64,000 bases of DNA, taken from positions 59,823-123,822 of the forward strand of contig JAMNXR010000010.1 of assembly GCA_023653055.1 (NCBI GenBank), in the 5' to 3' direction. Origin of the DNA: Burkholderiaceae bacterium (GTDB taxonomy: Bacteria; Pseudomonadota; Gammaproteobacteria; Burkholderiales; Burkholderiaceae_B). The notes beneath the pieces are model-generated. The model saw only the letters and a program-made list of their open reading frames with translations, had not been told where the DNA came from and did not search any database. Both the position numbers and the translations under genes were made by a program. Numbering within the stretch: the stretch's first letter is position 1; every line of letters begins with the position of its first letter. Positions 27,908 through 36,490 of this stretch are shown here, piece after piece.

Positions 27908-28639
27908 ATGAACGAATTTATACTGATATTGATACTGATCATAGTTGTTTTGATCTACTTAAATTTAAGCTTAAAAATTGTCCCTGTCGTTCAAGCCAAA
28001 AGTTTATTTCGCACTAAATCTTCAAAACGATATGCAGAAGTTGATTTCATTGTTCCTCAGTTGAAAAGTGAAAGCTACTCATTGACAGGAAATTTTGAAT
28101 ATGTCAATCAAGATACTACGGCTGGTGTACTAGGCTTGAGTCGTTCATTTCAGGTTAAGGGATTTTGCCAAGTATCAGAGCTCTCAATGAAGTCAAAATT
28201 CTTTGAAGGCAATATTTTGGTTACATCGTATGAAAACTACCCTGATATTTTGGGCACTTACGATGGCGATACAGTACGTTTCGTTGTTTTTGATAACAGT
28301 GTTTTTGAACTGGAAATAAAGTGCTCGCCTGCGTCTTTTGATGAGTTGAAACTACAGTTCAGTACGAATCAAGATACCACGCTCAGAATCCTACATCCTT
28401 ACTTTAAAAAACAACAAGCCCATCAGTTTCTTATTGGTGGCATTGGCGTAAATATCAATTCAATAAACTACAGTATTGGCTATAACGACTCTTTGTACGA
28501 AGGATTTTTGAAACAGTATCAATCTAGTTCTAACAATATCGCTCACGACAGCATATACAAAGCTGTTAGTGAATTAATGATCATTAGAAGAAAGTCTCAA
28601 ACGCAACTTCGTGAGGAAGCTGTGAGCCACATTGAGTAG
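27908..28639 (+). CDS. unknown protein with N-terminal membrane anchor
   Basis: A 243-residue protein I do not recognise. Residues 4-20 (FILILILIIVVLIYLNL) are a membrane anchor. The remainder looks like a beta-rich soluble domain followed by a helical C-terminus (AVSELMIIRRKSQTQLREEA). The start ATG has a strong GGAGG site 5 bp upstream. It is AT-rich like the rest of the element and appears intact, 44 bp after the nuclease remnant. As the cargo of a restriction-type island it might be a defence accessory, but nothing in the sequence proves that. Confidence 0.6.
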   Translation: MNEFILILILIIVVLIYLNLSLKIVPVVQAKSLFRTKSSKRYAEVDFIVPQLKSESYSLTGNFEYVNQDTTAGVLGLSRSFQVKGFCQVSELSMKSKFFEGNILVTSYENYPDILGTYDGDTVRFVVFDNSVFELEIKCSPASFDELKLQFSTNQDTTLRILHPYFKKQQAHQFLIGGIGVNINSINYSIGYNDSLYEGFLKQYQSSSNNIAHDSIYKAVSELMIIRRKSQTQLREEAVSHIE

Positions 28640-28694
28640 CTCAATTTTTTTATTGCTTATTTAAGGCCTGAGACGGATTGGGGAGCATTCAAGA

Positions 28695-29213
28695 ATGGCG
28701 TTTTCGATTTGGTTTAGACCACTTGATAAAAATGAAGAGTTGTATTTACGTAATAAAAAGTTTATGGCGGTTGCACGAACATTAGGACCACTCTCTGTTG
28801 TTGGGCCAGAGGATCACACCTGGATTGCTTTTTATAGGGTTGAACTACAGAGCAGAAGAATTCATGTTGGTGAAGGTCAATATATTGATGAATCCTTTGG
28901 TAGTTCAAAAGCTCAGGGCGGTCAAAAGGTTACAGTTCTTTGGGGCACAGAAACTTCTTTTTCTTATATTTTTAACGTAGCAGAGGAGTTGGGTATTTCT
29001 GTAATTTATGACACAAACGCCTCTCTCCACTATTTTGAAACTTCACACCAAGATGCACTCATCAAGGCATTCACTTACGCTGATCGTGCCTTATGGAATT
29101 GGTCTCAAAGTCGTTCGATTTTCTCTAAATGTTTTGGTGCTGTTTATCCTGACTTTAATTCTAAAGAAGCCTTGGCTATTCGTGCTGGTATTATGAAAAT
29201 ACTTACTGCGTGA
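28695..29213 (+). CDS. unknown protein (element cargo)
   Basis: A 172-residue soluble protein with no signal peptide or membrane segment and no family I recognise. The first half has FSIWFRPLDKNEELYLRNKK and GPEDHTWIAFYRVELQSRR; the second half is helical with several Trp (ADRALWNWSQSRS). The frame is clean and the codon use AT-rich like the gene before it. A GGGAG sequence lies about 11 bp before the ATG. Its two-gene placement with the membrane-anchored protein suggests they act together, an inference only. Confidence 0.55.
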   Translation: MAFSIWFRPLDKNEELYLRNKKFMAVARTLGPLSVVGPEDHTWIAFYRVELQSRRIHVGEGQYIDESFGSSKAQGGQKVTVLWGTETSFSYIFNVAEELGISVIYDTNASLHYFETSHQDALIKAFTYADRALWNWSQSRSIFSKCFGAVYPDFNSKEALAIRAGIMKILTA

Positions 29214-29484
29214 AATAAAGCGAATCACCACTGGCAGCCATTTTTATGTTTTTTAAAGTGCCAGTCTGATACGTAAGACTCATAATAAGTTGTCCATTCA
29301 ACGAAACTGTAGATGTTTGTCATTGCTCAAGGTTTTCTTTGTTACAGCAGTCTCCATCGTAAATTTCACTAAACATCCAACTTGGTGAAGGTTAGTTTGG
29401 TAACTGGAAGGCAAGGAAATTTTTCAGGCTTGGTTAAGTTAGTCTAGTTGTTTTACTTGGTGAACTAGGTATGGAAGTTAGGTG

Positions 29485-29555
29485 TTTATTAAAAAGCATG
29501 GTTTTTGCATGAAATTGGGCGTTTCTGGACTGCAAAAACCATGCTTTTTAATAAA
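29485..29555. repeat. perfect 25-bp inverted repeat with 21-base loop
   Basis: Positions 29485-29509 are the exact reverse complement of 29531-29555; the arms begin TTTATTAAAAAGCATG. Outside the perfect arms, ACTTGGT and CTAGGT on the left (29456-29470) have weaker complements ACCTAG and ACCAAGT on the right (about 29570-29592), so an imperfect stem may extend further. Too long for a usual terminator. It could be a cruciform, a recombination site, a structured RNA, or the remnant of a small palindromic repeat element. Confidence 0.8.
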
Positions 29556-29691
29556 TAGTATCCTCAGCAGACCTAGCAACCAAACCAACCAAGTTGACCT
29601 TCAAATACCCATCTTTTGCTTGGACTTGGAGCTGCTTGGAAAGATACGGAATATAATGCTGTAAGTCGCTGATTTATGCTCTCTGTCAGCA

Positions 29692-29711
29692 TTGTACAAA
29701 ACGTTGCACAA
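29692..29711 (+). repeat. arm-like sites near the distal att site
   Basis: TTGTACAA (29692-29699) and TTGCACAA (29704-29711) are 12 bp apart and match the TTGTACA sites beside the tRNA, as expected if both ends bind the same recombinase. Confidence 0.5.
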
Positions 29712-29766
29712 AATGACTTAACCGTTAAGAGTGCTTATTTTTATAGCTTGCAGCGGTGCCCGTTTC

Positions 29767-29819
29767 CTCAAAATCCCCCGCCGCAAGGCGTGCCGGTTCG
29801 ATTCCGGCCCCGGGCACCA
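29767..29819 (+). repeat. attR: 53-bp direct repeat (distal end)
   Basis: An exact copy of the tRNA-Leu 3' half at 25333-25385. It lacks the 5' half of the tRNA, so it is not a functional tRNA gene. Confidence 0.92.
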
Positions 29820-29849
29820 TCTTTAATCCCCTTGATTCCCAAGGGATTA

Positions 29850-30440
29850 TTAAATTATAAAAAACAACAAGAAACCATTAAGTACTGCGAGCATTCCAAA
29901 AGCTCCGACAAGAACGCCCCCAAGCATCAAGCCTGCAATAGATGAAATGATCGATGTGGACACTAAAATTATAGCGATCTGAAGTAAGGCCTCACCATAC
30001 TCAAAAGACTTGTTTTTGGATTGAGCTTGTTTTTTTTCATGTTGGATTTTTGACAGCTTTAATTCAAGCTCAATTTTCCCATCTTGTTTATCTGCGTTAG
30101 ATTCCAAGCGTTGGATCTCTTTCTTTTTACTTGCAATAATTTTTTCTAAATTATTTTTCTCATCCAACGTTAGAGAAGAGCTCTTCCACAGACTGATCTC
30201 CATTTGCTCGATACTGTCCTGTAATAAGGACTGCCTTAATGATCGAAATTCTGAAATGGTTTGATAATTAGATTCGATAATATTGCTAGAGGCCATGATT
30301 TTAAGTTCTTCGCCTCCACCTAAGCCTGCAAGCGATAACACTAAAGCAAAAAGAGAGATGGTTAAGGCCTTGATAGCGTGCGGACTTTTCTCACCACCAC
30401 CAGTCTTTATGATCTCTTCAGACGTTTTTTCGGCTTCCAT
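29850..30440 (-). CDS. DUF4337 family membrane protein
   Basis: A 196-residue protein matching the DUF4337 pattern: a short acidic N-terminus, a first membrane helix (AIKALTISLFALVLSLAGLGG), a long charged coiled-coil middle (about residues 80-150, with LEKIIASKKKEIQRLESNAD), then FEYGEALLQIAIILVSTSIIS and a last hydrophobic hairpin to the C-terminus. Function of the family is unknown. It lies just outside the integrated element, 30 bp past attR, and is divergent from the metallophosphoesterase; the 240-bp gap between them shows no other gene. Confidence 0.7.
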   Translation of the reverse strand: MEAEKTSEEIIKTGGGEKSPHAIKALTISLFALVLSLAGLGGGEELKIMASSNIIESNYQTISEFRSLRQSLLQDSIEQMEISLWKSSSLTLDEKNNLEKIIASKKKEIQRLESNADKQDGKIELELKLSKIQHEKKQAQSKNKSFEYGEALLQIAIILVSTSIISSIAGLMLGGVLVGAFGMLAVLNGFLLFFII

Positions 30441-30681
30441 AAAATCCTATGAACATGCATTGATTAATGTGATGAGTCTTATTTCAAGTTTTGTGTAGCA
30501 TTCTAGGCTAGGATGCGATCCGATCGTATTGTAATATTCAGTTGGTGCTTCTCCCCAAAAAGACACGCCGAATTGGTGCAAGAGGCCTTTGATCGCCCCA
30601 CAGTCATGAAGCTAAATTGAAAATAATCAACGCACAGCATTTTGACTCTGCCAACTTTCCCTCACATATTTGGGAACAACT

Positions 30682-31533
30682 TTGAAGCTTTGGGCTATTT
30701 CTGACTTGCACATTAGTGCAGAAAAAAATCGACGGGCACTCAGCGCGTTATCTGATTTTCCAGATGACTGGTTAATACTGGGCGGTGATGTCTGTGAGCG
30801 TATCGGAGATCTCGAATGGGTTTTTGCGCTCTGTACCAAGAAATTTTCTAAAGTCTTCTGGGTGCCAGGTAATCATGAGTTATGGTTAGTTACGCAAGAA
30901 GAGCAACAGCGCGGTAGTCCTTCGAAATACGCCGCCTTGGTGGCCCTTGCGAGAAAATATGGAGTGGTCACACCCGAGGATCCCTGGCTGACATACCCGG
31001 TCACGGGTCATCTGATCGTGCCTATATTTACGTTGTATGACTATTCCTTCAGGCCAGCAAATATCTCTCTTGATCAGGTATTCGATTGGGCGATGGAAGA
31101 AAACTGCGTCTGTACGGATGAGGTTGCAATCAAAGCGGATCCCTTTCGCAGCATCGATGATTGGTCCAGACAGCTTTGCGAACAAACACGCATGCGGTTG
31201 GACAAGGATCTTCCATCCGATGCCAGAACTATTTTGATCAACCACTTTCCGCTCAGAGAGGATCTGGTCCATATCCCGCGCATACCAAGATTTTCACCTT
31301 GGTGCGGTACGACACAAACCGAAGATTGGCACCTCCGCTATCGCGCCGATATCGTGGTGAGCGGGCATCTCCATGTGCGAGGGACAAAAGTCAGGGACCA
31401 CACACGATTTGAAGAGGTATCGCTCGGTTACGCACGTCAATGGGACGAGGAAAAAGGTTTAAAACACTACCTGAGAGATTTGATTCCAAACCCTGCGGTC
31501 TACGATCAAACTAAATTTCCTGAGCGCACTTGA
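30682..31533 (+). CDS. metallophosphoesterase (calcineurin-like)
   Basis: A calcineurin-type phosphoesterase of about 283 residues. All metal-binding motifs are present: D-x-H in LWAISDLHIS, GD in LILGGDVCERIGDLEW, GNHE in VFWVPGNHELWL, a His in ILINHFPLRED, and GHLH in IVVSGHLHVRG. Similar stand-alone proteins hydrolyse phosphodiesters or nucleotides, but the substrate is unknown. No ATG fits: a TTG at 30682 has GGGA six bases upstream, and a TTG at 30670 is the alternative (four residues longer). Convergent with the DehI-like gene, 9 bp apart. Confidence 0.85.
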   Translation: MKLWAISDLHISAEKNRRALSALSDFPDDWLILGGDVCERIGDLEWVFALCTKKFSKVFWVPGNHELWLVTQEEQQRGSPSKYAALVALARKYGVVTPEDPWLTYPVTGHLIVPIFTLYDYSFRPANISLDQVFDWAMEENCVCTDEVAIKADPFRSIDDWSRQLCEQTRMRLDKDLPSDARTILINHFPLREDLVHIPRIPRFSPWCGTTQTEDWHLRYRADIVVSGHLHVRGTKVRDHTRFEEVSLGYARQWDEEKGLKHYLRDLIPNPAVYDQTKFPERT

Positions 31534-31542
31534 CCGCGTATC

Positions 31543-32433
31543 CTAGTCAATCATACGTTTCATCATATCGCCGTGCACAATCATTCGAGCAATCACGGCA
31601 TAGGTAAAGTGATCTAGGCTCTTGAGTACTTGACTGACTGAATTAGGTGCGATTATCTCTGACGCATTGTCAGCAGGTTTCCACTGTCTCACCATGCTCG
31701 AAGCGCGTTCATAGATGTTAATCCCCTCACGCACTAGCACACCTTGTCGCTCCAACGGTTCGACTGCAAGCCAAAACGCCGCAAGAAAACTAGGCCAATA
31801 CGACAAATGCCTATAGAGACTGGGTTCAGCTGGGCTGGGTATTGGTGCGCCAAAGGTATTCAAAATTTTAATGAGCGCTGCGACGTTCGTGGGTAGGTCA
31901 GTAATGGCGGGTAAAGGACGCGCGGGCTTGATGAGGGCGTCTTTATTTTTCGCAATGTGCGCCAAGGGGTCGATCAGTGCTGAAGCATGGGCGCCCTGAT
32001 GCTCACCTTTGTTGATGGAACGTGAGTCAGCCGACAAACTAGCGTGCAGGTATGACAAGACTAGTAGCGCACGAGAATTCGCATGGCCGTAGTCCTCTAA
32101 AAGCAAAACAATTTCGCTTTTATCTTTTTCGCTCAAACCCAGAGCCGTGCAGACCGCATCGGGCCAAGGCATCACACGATCAACCAGCGTCGTTTGTTGG
32201 CGAAGCACCCGAGCAGATGCGTTGAGAGTCGTGCTGCCATAAAGCGGCCTGGCTAAAGACCATGTCATCTCGAGTCCACCCGGAATGGTGGCGAGATGCC
32301 TCCAAATCAGATTCACAAAGGGCACACCCAAGGTTTCTTTGATATCGGCAAATATCGCAGCGATCTCGGGTGTCGCGTCTTTCTCGGATACAGTGTGGAC
32401 AGAGTCGAGTTGATGGGTCGTTGTTGTTTTCAT
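31543..32433 (-). CDS. DehI-family (2-haloacid dehalogenase-like) protein
   Basis: A 296-residue protein resembling the halocarboxylic acid dehalogenase DehI family, which hydrolyses 2-halo acids of either configuration and consists of two alpha-helical repeats. The N-terminal half shows EIAAIFADIKETLGVPFVNL and RHLATIPGGLEMTWSLARPL; the second repeat begins about residue 175 (LPTNVAALIKILNTFGAPIP) with YWPSFLAAFWLAVEPLERQG. Whether the catalytic residues of true dehalogenases are kept cannot be decided by eye; many relatives are uncharacterised. It is the last gene of the hydantoin/ABC operon, 59 bp after the second permease. Confidence 0.65.
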   Translation of the reverse strand: MKTTTTHQLDSVHTVSEKDATPEIAAIFADIKETLGVPFVNLIWRHLATIPGGLEMTWSLARPLYGSTTLNASARVLRQQTTLVDRVMPWPDAVCTALGLSEKDKSEIVLLLEDYGHANSRALLVLSYLHASLSADSRSINKGEHQGAHASALIDPLAHIAKNKDALIKPARPLPAITDLPTNVAALIKILNTFGAPIPSPAEPSLYRHLSYWPSFLAAFWLAVEPLERQGVLVREGINIYERASSMVRQWKPADNASEIIAPNSVSQVLKSLDHFTYAVIARMIVHGDMMKRMID

Positions 32434-32492
32434 TGTGACTCAATTCGAAGAATGGCGATCGCGAAAAATGATTACTGATTAAGCCTTGAGGC

Positions 32493-33170
32493 CTAATGTC
32501 CCCCACCCATTTTTTTATGCTCAAAACGACTGAGAATTCTCACTAACGGCCACAACAATATCAGATAGAAAATCGCTGCCAACACGATCGGCGAAGGGTT
32601 ATAGAACAACGATTGCGCATCACGAGCAACACGCAACAGCTCTGGCATGGCGACTGCACTCGCCAGGGTTGTGAGCTTGATGACCTCGATCGTATTGCTA
32701 ATGAGATCCGGCATGACGTTTCGCGTGGCCTGCGGGATCTGTATATGGATCAGAGTTTGTGTCGCAGAGAGTCCCGTTGAGCGTGCCGCTTCGATTTGTC
32801 CGTTGGGGACACTCTCAAGGCCCGCCCTGAAAATCTCACCGTAATAGGAAGAGTTATTCAGCATAAAGCCAATCACAACGGCGAGTAACTTGGGAAGTTC
32901 CCAACCGAGGAAGGGTGTACCGTAATAGATAAAAATCAAGAGTACGAGGGGTGGCAACGCTCTGAACACATCAATATAAATGGCCAAAAGCGCGCGTGCC
33001 CAGCGATTTTTAAGCGTGATCGACAGCACGCCGACCAGCAGTCCCGCAGCCAGGCCAAAGGGGATCACAAGCGCCGACAACAACAGTGTGTTGAGCAAGC
33101 CTTTTAACAAGTAAGGTGCGACTTCGATGTAAATCGGAATATTGAAAAAACTCTTAAATATCTCGTCCAT
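32493..33170 (-). CDS. polar amino acid ABC transporter permease (second)
   Basis: A 225-residue inner-membrane permease of the His/Glu/Gln/Arg type. About five membrane segments surround the EAA loop, read here as IEAARSTGLSATQTLIHIQIPQ. The N-terminal helix includes GLLNTLLLSALVIPFGLAAG. The frame runs to 33251, but that extension overlaps the other permease; the ATG at 33170, 8 bp after that gene's stop, is chosen. Pairs with the permease at 33179-33856. Confidence 0.92.
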   Translation of the reverse strand: MDEIFKSFFNIPIYIEVAPYLLKGLLNTLLLSALVIPFGLAAGLLVGVLSITLKNRWARALLAIYIDVFRALPPLVLLIFIYYGTPFLGWELPKLLAVVIGFMLNNSSYYGEIFRAGLESVPNGQIEAARSTGLSATQTLIHIQIPQATRNVMPDLISNTIEVIKLTTLASAVAMPELLRVARDAQSLFYNPSPIVLAAIFYLILLWPLVRILSRFEHKKMGGGH

Positions 33171-33178
33171 AGCGCTCT

Positions 33179-33856
33179 CTATTGCTTCCAGCGAAAACGA
33201 GTCTCGGTCCAGCGTCCAAGCAGCACCACTGGAATGAAAATCAACAAGCAACCAATCGCACCCAGCATCAGGGGCGTGGCGTTGCCGGAGTTACTCATGG
33301 CAGACTGCGAGTTGTTCAACACTTCGCTCAAACCTACAACCGAGCCAAGGGCGGTACTTTTCGTAATGGCGATCACGCGATTGGTCAAAGGTGCAACCGT
33401 TAAACGAACAGCCTGAGGCAATACGACATACAACATGCTTTGCAGCCAGCTTAGTCCCGTGGAGCGCGCGGCTTCTGATTGACCTTTGGGAACGGAAACG
33501 ATTCCTGCCCAACAAATTTCCTCGACAAAGGCCGCTAGTACGAGTGAAAGCGCCAGCCATGTGGCGGTAAAGGCCGACATTGAAATTTGAATATAGGGAA
33601 AAGCGAAAAACAGCATCATGATGACGACAAGTGGCGGTAAGGCGCGCATGATGTCGGCAAAACAAATAATAAAAAAGTTAAGTGGCTTTAGCTGCAAGGC
33701 GCGCAGCACTGCGAGCGCCATGCCCAAGACGAGCCCAGTGATAGCAACCACTAGACCCAACTCAATCGTGACCACCATGCCTTTGAGAATATCAGGCAGA
33801 TATTCCAAAGCAATCTCAAGATTGAAAAACGAGAAAACGAGTGCTTTTAAATCCAT
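33179..33856 (-). CDS. polar amino acid ABC transporter permease (first)
   Basis: A 225-residue permease of the same type as its neighbour, with the EAA loop QSEAARSTGLSWLQSMLYVV and RALPPLVVIMMLFF. The two permeases form a heterodimeric channel served by the ATPase 19 bp upstream and the periplasmic receptor further upstream. Position inside the hydantoinase operon implies import of the operon's substrate (a hydantoin, carbamoyl amino acid or amino acid). Confidence 0.93.
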   Translation of the reverse strand: MDLKALVFSFFNLEIALEYLPDILKGMVVTIELGLVVAITGLVLGMALAVLRALQLKPLNFFIICFADIMRALPPLVVIMMLFFAFPYIQISMSAFTATWLALSLVLAAFVEEICWAGIVSVPKGQSEAARSTGLSWLQSMLYVVLPQAVRLTVAPLTNRVIAITKSTALGSVVGLSEVLNNSQSAMSNSGNATPLMLGAIGCLLIFIPVVLLGRWTETRFRWKQ

Positions 33857-33875
33857 ATGTGTCGATTACCCATCC

Positions 33876-34622
33876 TCAAGCGGCGTGCTCGCTCATACGC
33901 GCGAGAAACGCCTGGGTGCGCGCGTGTGTCGGTGCACCAAAGATTTGCTGTGGCGTACCCTGTTCGACAATTTTTCCTACATCCATAAATACGACGTGAT
34001 CGGCCGCAGCACGGGCAAAGCCCATTTCATGGCTCACTACCACCATGGTCATCCCATCGTCTTTGAGTTCGCGCATCACTTTGAGCACATCGCCCACGAG
34101 TTCAGGGTCGAGCGCACTGGTCGGTTCATCAAACAATACAACCTTGGGGCGAAGCGCGAGTGAGCGCGCAATGCCGACACGTTGTTGCTGACCGCCCGAC
34201 AACTGATCAGGAAAAGCTGAAGCTTTTTCCAATAACCCTACGCGTTTGAGTGCGTCCAGCCCACGCGCATTTGCATCCTCTTTGGAAAGCTTCTGGACTT
34301 TACGCAAGGCAAGAGTCACATTATCCAGAACGGACATATGACGGTACAAGTTGAAGTGCTGAAACACCATGCCAATGTTTTGCCGGATACGATTGAGATC
34401 TGCGCCGACGGCAGTGATGTCCTCTTGATCCACCAAGATGGATCCGGAACTCGGTTCTTCAAGTCTGTTACAGCAACGTAGCAAGGTGCTCTTGCCCGAG
34501 CCGGACGGTCCGATCATAAAAACTAGCTGCCCCTTCATGACATCCAAATCAATGCCTTTCAGTACTTCATTGTCGCCAAAGGATTTATGAAGATTCGTAA
34601 TTTTCAAAATCGGGGTTTGCAT
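33876..34622 (-). CDS. polar amino acid ABC transporter ATP-binding protein
   Basis: A 248-residue GlnQ/HisP-type ATPase. Walker A is [20 protein letters not shown] (about residue 38), the signature motif is [17 protein letters not shown], Walker B is [19 protein letters not shown], and the H-loop is [20 protein letters not shown]. The length and the [16 protein letters not shown]-terminus are normal. It energises the two permeases just downstream. Confidence 0.96.
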   Translation of the reverse strand: MQTPILKITNLHKSFGDNEVLKGIDLDVMKGQLVFMIGPSGSGKSTLLRCCNRLEEPSSGSILVDQEDITAVGADLNRIRQNIGMVFQHFNLYRHMSVLDNVTLALRKVQKLSKEDANARGLDALKRVGLLEKASAFPDQLSGGQQQRVGIARSLALRPKVVLFDEPTSALDPELVGDVLKVMRELKDDGMTMVVVSHEMGFARAAADHVVFMDVGKIVEQGTPQQIFGAPTHARTQAFLARMSEHAA

Positions 34623-34670
34623 GAGCGATCCGGTCGGGCAAGTTTTATTAAATGATTAGCACTTAATGCA

Positions 34671-35528
34671 TTAACACTTTAGGTTGACCGGCGTTGGGTC
34701 ATAGCCAGGCATATTGGGTACACCCTGACCAACACCCACGGTGATTGCCGCCGAACCCGGTTCTGGGGTGAAGCCAAACCATTTTTGGGCAAGCTTACCA
34801 ACCGTACCATCTTGCTTCAAGCACTTAAGGGCGTTGGAAATACGGTCTCGTCCTTCTTTGTCATCCAATCGAAAGGCCAACGACCACACAAGTCCAGTCG
34901 GCAGGATATAGGTCAATTTGACCGCTGGGTTTTGTTTGGCAGACCAAGCGCCGACGGTGTTACCTGTCATATTTGCATAAGCGCGTCCTGACTGAACGGC
35001 TTGGAGCGCATCTGCATTGGTCGCGTAAACGTCATATTTAAAGCCGTATTTAGCGGCATTATCTTTTGCCCAGCCCTCGTATGCCGAACCTTTGTTCAAG
35101 GCTATTGTCTTGCCTTTCAAGTCCTCGAGTGACTTCATATCAGGCGTTTTCTTGAGCTGGACAAAAGCGTAGTCTGTATTCAGATAGCCTTCGGAGAAAA
35201 GCAGGGCTTTGGCACGGGCTTCGGTGACAGTCGTAGGCGCCAACACAAAGTCATATTTCTTGGCATTCAAGCCAGGAATTAGCGCTGAAAACTCGGTCCC
35301 TTCGATCGTGATTTTCGTACCCAATTGTTTAGCCAAGGCATGGCCCAGCTCGACGTTAAATCCGTCAATGCCACCACCCAGCTTAGGCATCGCATGTGGC
35401 GCAAAGGTTGCATCGACACCCGTAACCAAAGGCTTGTTTGCCCAGGCAGCCGAGGCGCAGGTTGCGCTGATTGCCATAGCAAGTCCAAAACGTACTGCGC
35501 GCTTCGATAAAGAAGTAAAACTAGTCAT
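34671..35528 (-). CDS. periplasmic substrate-binding protein of the ABC transporter
   Basis: A 285-residue type 2 periplasmic binding protein of the amino acid family. An N-terminal signal peptide (VRFGLAMAISATCASAAWA, cut near residue 30) is followed by the binding fold (GFNVELGHALAKQLGTKITI; DFVLAPTTVTEARAKALLFS; KGKTIALNKGSAYEGW). Two ATGs are adjacent; the one at 35528 has AAGGA at the better distance. It follows the carbamoylase gene by 12 bp. The ligand is probably whatever the hydantoinase/carbamoylase pair uses. Confidence 0.9.
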   Translation of the reverse strand: MTSFTSLSKRAVRFGLAMAISATCASAAWANKPLVTGVDATFAPHAMPKLGGGIDGFNVELGHALAKQLGTKITIEGTEFSALIPGLNAKKYDFVLAPTTVTEARAKALLFSEGYLNTDYAFVQLKKTPDMKSLEDLKGKTIALNKGSAYEGWAKDNAAKYGFKYDVYATNADALQAVQSGRAYANMTGNTVGAWSAKQNPAVKLTYILPTGLVWSLAFRLDDKEGRDRISNALKCLKQDGTVGKLAQKWFGFTPEPGSAAITVGVGQGVPNMPGYDPTPVNLKC

Positions 35529-35540
35529 CATCAGTCCTTT

Positions 35541-36488
35541 TTAGAGCAGTGGAGGTTTACCCAACGCGGAGCCTGGACCGACACGCTCTGTGATGAGCGT
35601 GTAGTGTTCAGGACGTCGATGGGCGGCAAAATTAAAGATGTGCTGCTTAAAGGTGTCCCCGAGTGCAAGGTCAGCCTGACAGAAAATGACCTCGTCATCT
35701 TCGCCTTGCGCCTGGGCAACAATTTCTCCGGTAGGCGCCACGATGGCGGATCCGGCGAAAAGGTGAAATCCATCTTCTTTGCCTGCTTTGCCTGCTGCAG
35801 CGACCCATACACAGTTTTGGTATGCGGCCGCTTGAAGCGACAAGAGATGGTGAAACATTCTTAAGTGAGGCGGCTCATTCCAATGAATATTTTGGGAGGG
35901 CGTGTTGTACCCAACCGCAACGATTTCGGCGTTTTGGAGAGCCAGTACGCGCCATGCTTCGCCCCAACGGCGGTCGTTGCACAAAAGCATACCGATACGC
36001 GAATCCATTGTTTCCCAGACATTGAAGCCTTCGTTGCCGACCTCGAAATATTTTTTCTCAAGATGCTGAAAAGGTGCGTGCGATTTGTTGTCGCTGTGAC
36101 CTGGCAAATGAATTTTTCGATAACGCCCAACGATTTCTGCCTGCTGATTTACAAGGATCGAGGTGTTGAAACACTTGCCTTCTTTGGAAACTTCGGCATA
36201 GCCAAGATAAAAACCAATACTAAGTTTTTTGGCTGTATCAAATAAAATTTGCGTATCCGCGCTTGGCATCGTTTTTTCAAAATAGCGATCGATGGCTTCT
36301 TGCTCGGTCATCCAATAGCGTGGAAAAAATGTAGTTAATGCCAACTCTGGAAACACCACCATTTTCGCGCCACGACCCGCCGCTTCTTTCATCATCTCCA
36401 GCAAACGTGAGACCGCCTGTTTACGTGTATCTTGAGGCTGAATGGGGCCCAGCTGGGCAACGGCCAAACCAAAGGGACGTTTGCTCAT
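35541..36488 (-). CDS. N-carbamoyl-D-amino-acid hydrolase (nitrilase superfamily)
   Basis: A 315-residue amidohydrolase very close in pattern to the well-studied Agrobacterium D-carbamoylase, which hydrolyses N-carbamoyl-D-amino acids to D-amino acids, CO2 and ammonia. The catalytic triad is visible: Glu in VVFPELALTTFFPRYW, Lys in GRYRKIHLPGHSDN, Cys in GMLLCNDRRWGEAWR. Also conserved are FHHLLSLQAAAYQN and the C-terminal HIFNFAAHRRPEHY. It starts 2 bp after the hydantoinase stop, so the two are coupled and perform consecutive steps. Confidence 0.9.
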   Translation of the reverse strand: MSKRPFGLAVAQLGPIQPQDTRKQAVSRLLEMMKEAAGRGAKMVVFPELALTTFFPRYWMTEQEAIDRYFEKTMPSADTQILFDTAKKLSIGFYLGYAEVSKEGKCFNTSILVNQQAEIVGRYRKIHLPGHSDNKSHAPFQHLEKKYFEVGNEGFNVWETMDSRIGMLLCNDRRWGEAWRVLALQNAEIVAVGYNTPSQNIHWNEPPHLRMFHHLLSLQAAAYQNCVWVAAAGKAGKEDGFHLFAGSAIVAPTGEIVAQAQGEDDEVIFCQADLALGDTFKQHIFNFAAHRRPEHYTLITERVGPGSALGKPPLL

Positions 36489-36490
36489 GA

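Larger units (their letters stand above)
29214..29766. other. 553-bp gene-free stretch next to the distal att site
   Basis: No convincing reading frame on either strand. It contains a 7-bp hairpin (ACTGGCA 29230-29236 / TGCCAGT 29259-29265), a GT-rich stretch with repeated ACTTGGTGAA-like phrases (29370-29490), the perfect 25-bp inverted repeat at 29485-29555, and two integrase-arm-like sites at 29692-29711. It may carry an RNA or recombination function, or be debris of lost genes. Confidence 0.55.
25333..29819 (+). mobile_element. decayed integrative element in tRNA-Leu(CAA), about 4.4 kb
   Basis: The segment is bounded by a perfect 53-bp direct repeat of the tRNA 3' half (anticodon loop to CCA). 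A tyrosine-integrase remnant sits directly inside the tRNA end, reading away from it, the standard layout for tRNA-targeting islands. Cargo is AT-rich relative to the flanks and consists of broken restriction-type genes (HsdS-like/AlbA_2, Mrr-type nuclease) and two unrecognised genes. With the integrase lacking its catalytic domain, the element cannot excise by itself. Confidence 0.88.

Noticed and set aside
29214..29766. Possible integron attC or CRISPR-like array in the gene-free stretch
   Set aside because: No paired core sites in the right order for attC, no regular direct repeats with spacers; only one inverted repeat.
34663..34674. 12-bp palindrome TTAATGCATTAA at the end of the ABC receptor gene
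   Set aside because: Spans the stop codon, too short and AT-rich to support a regulatory claim.
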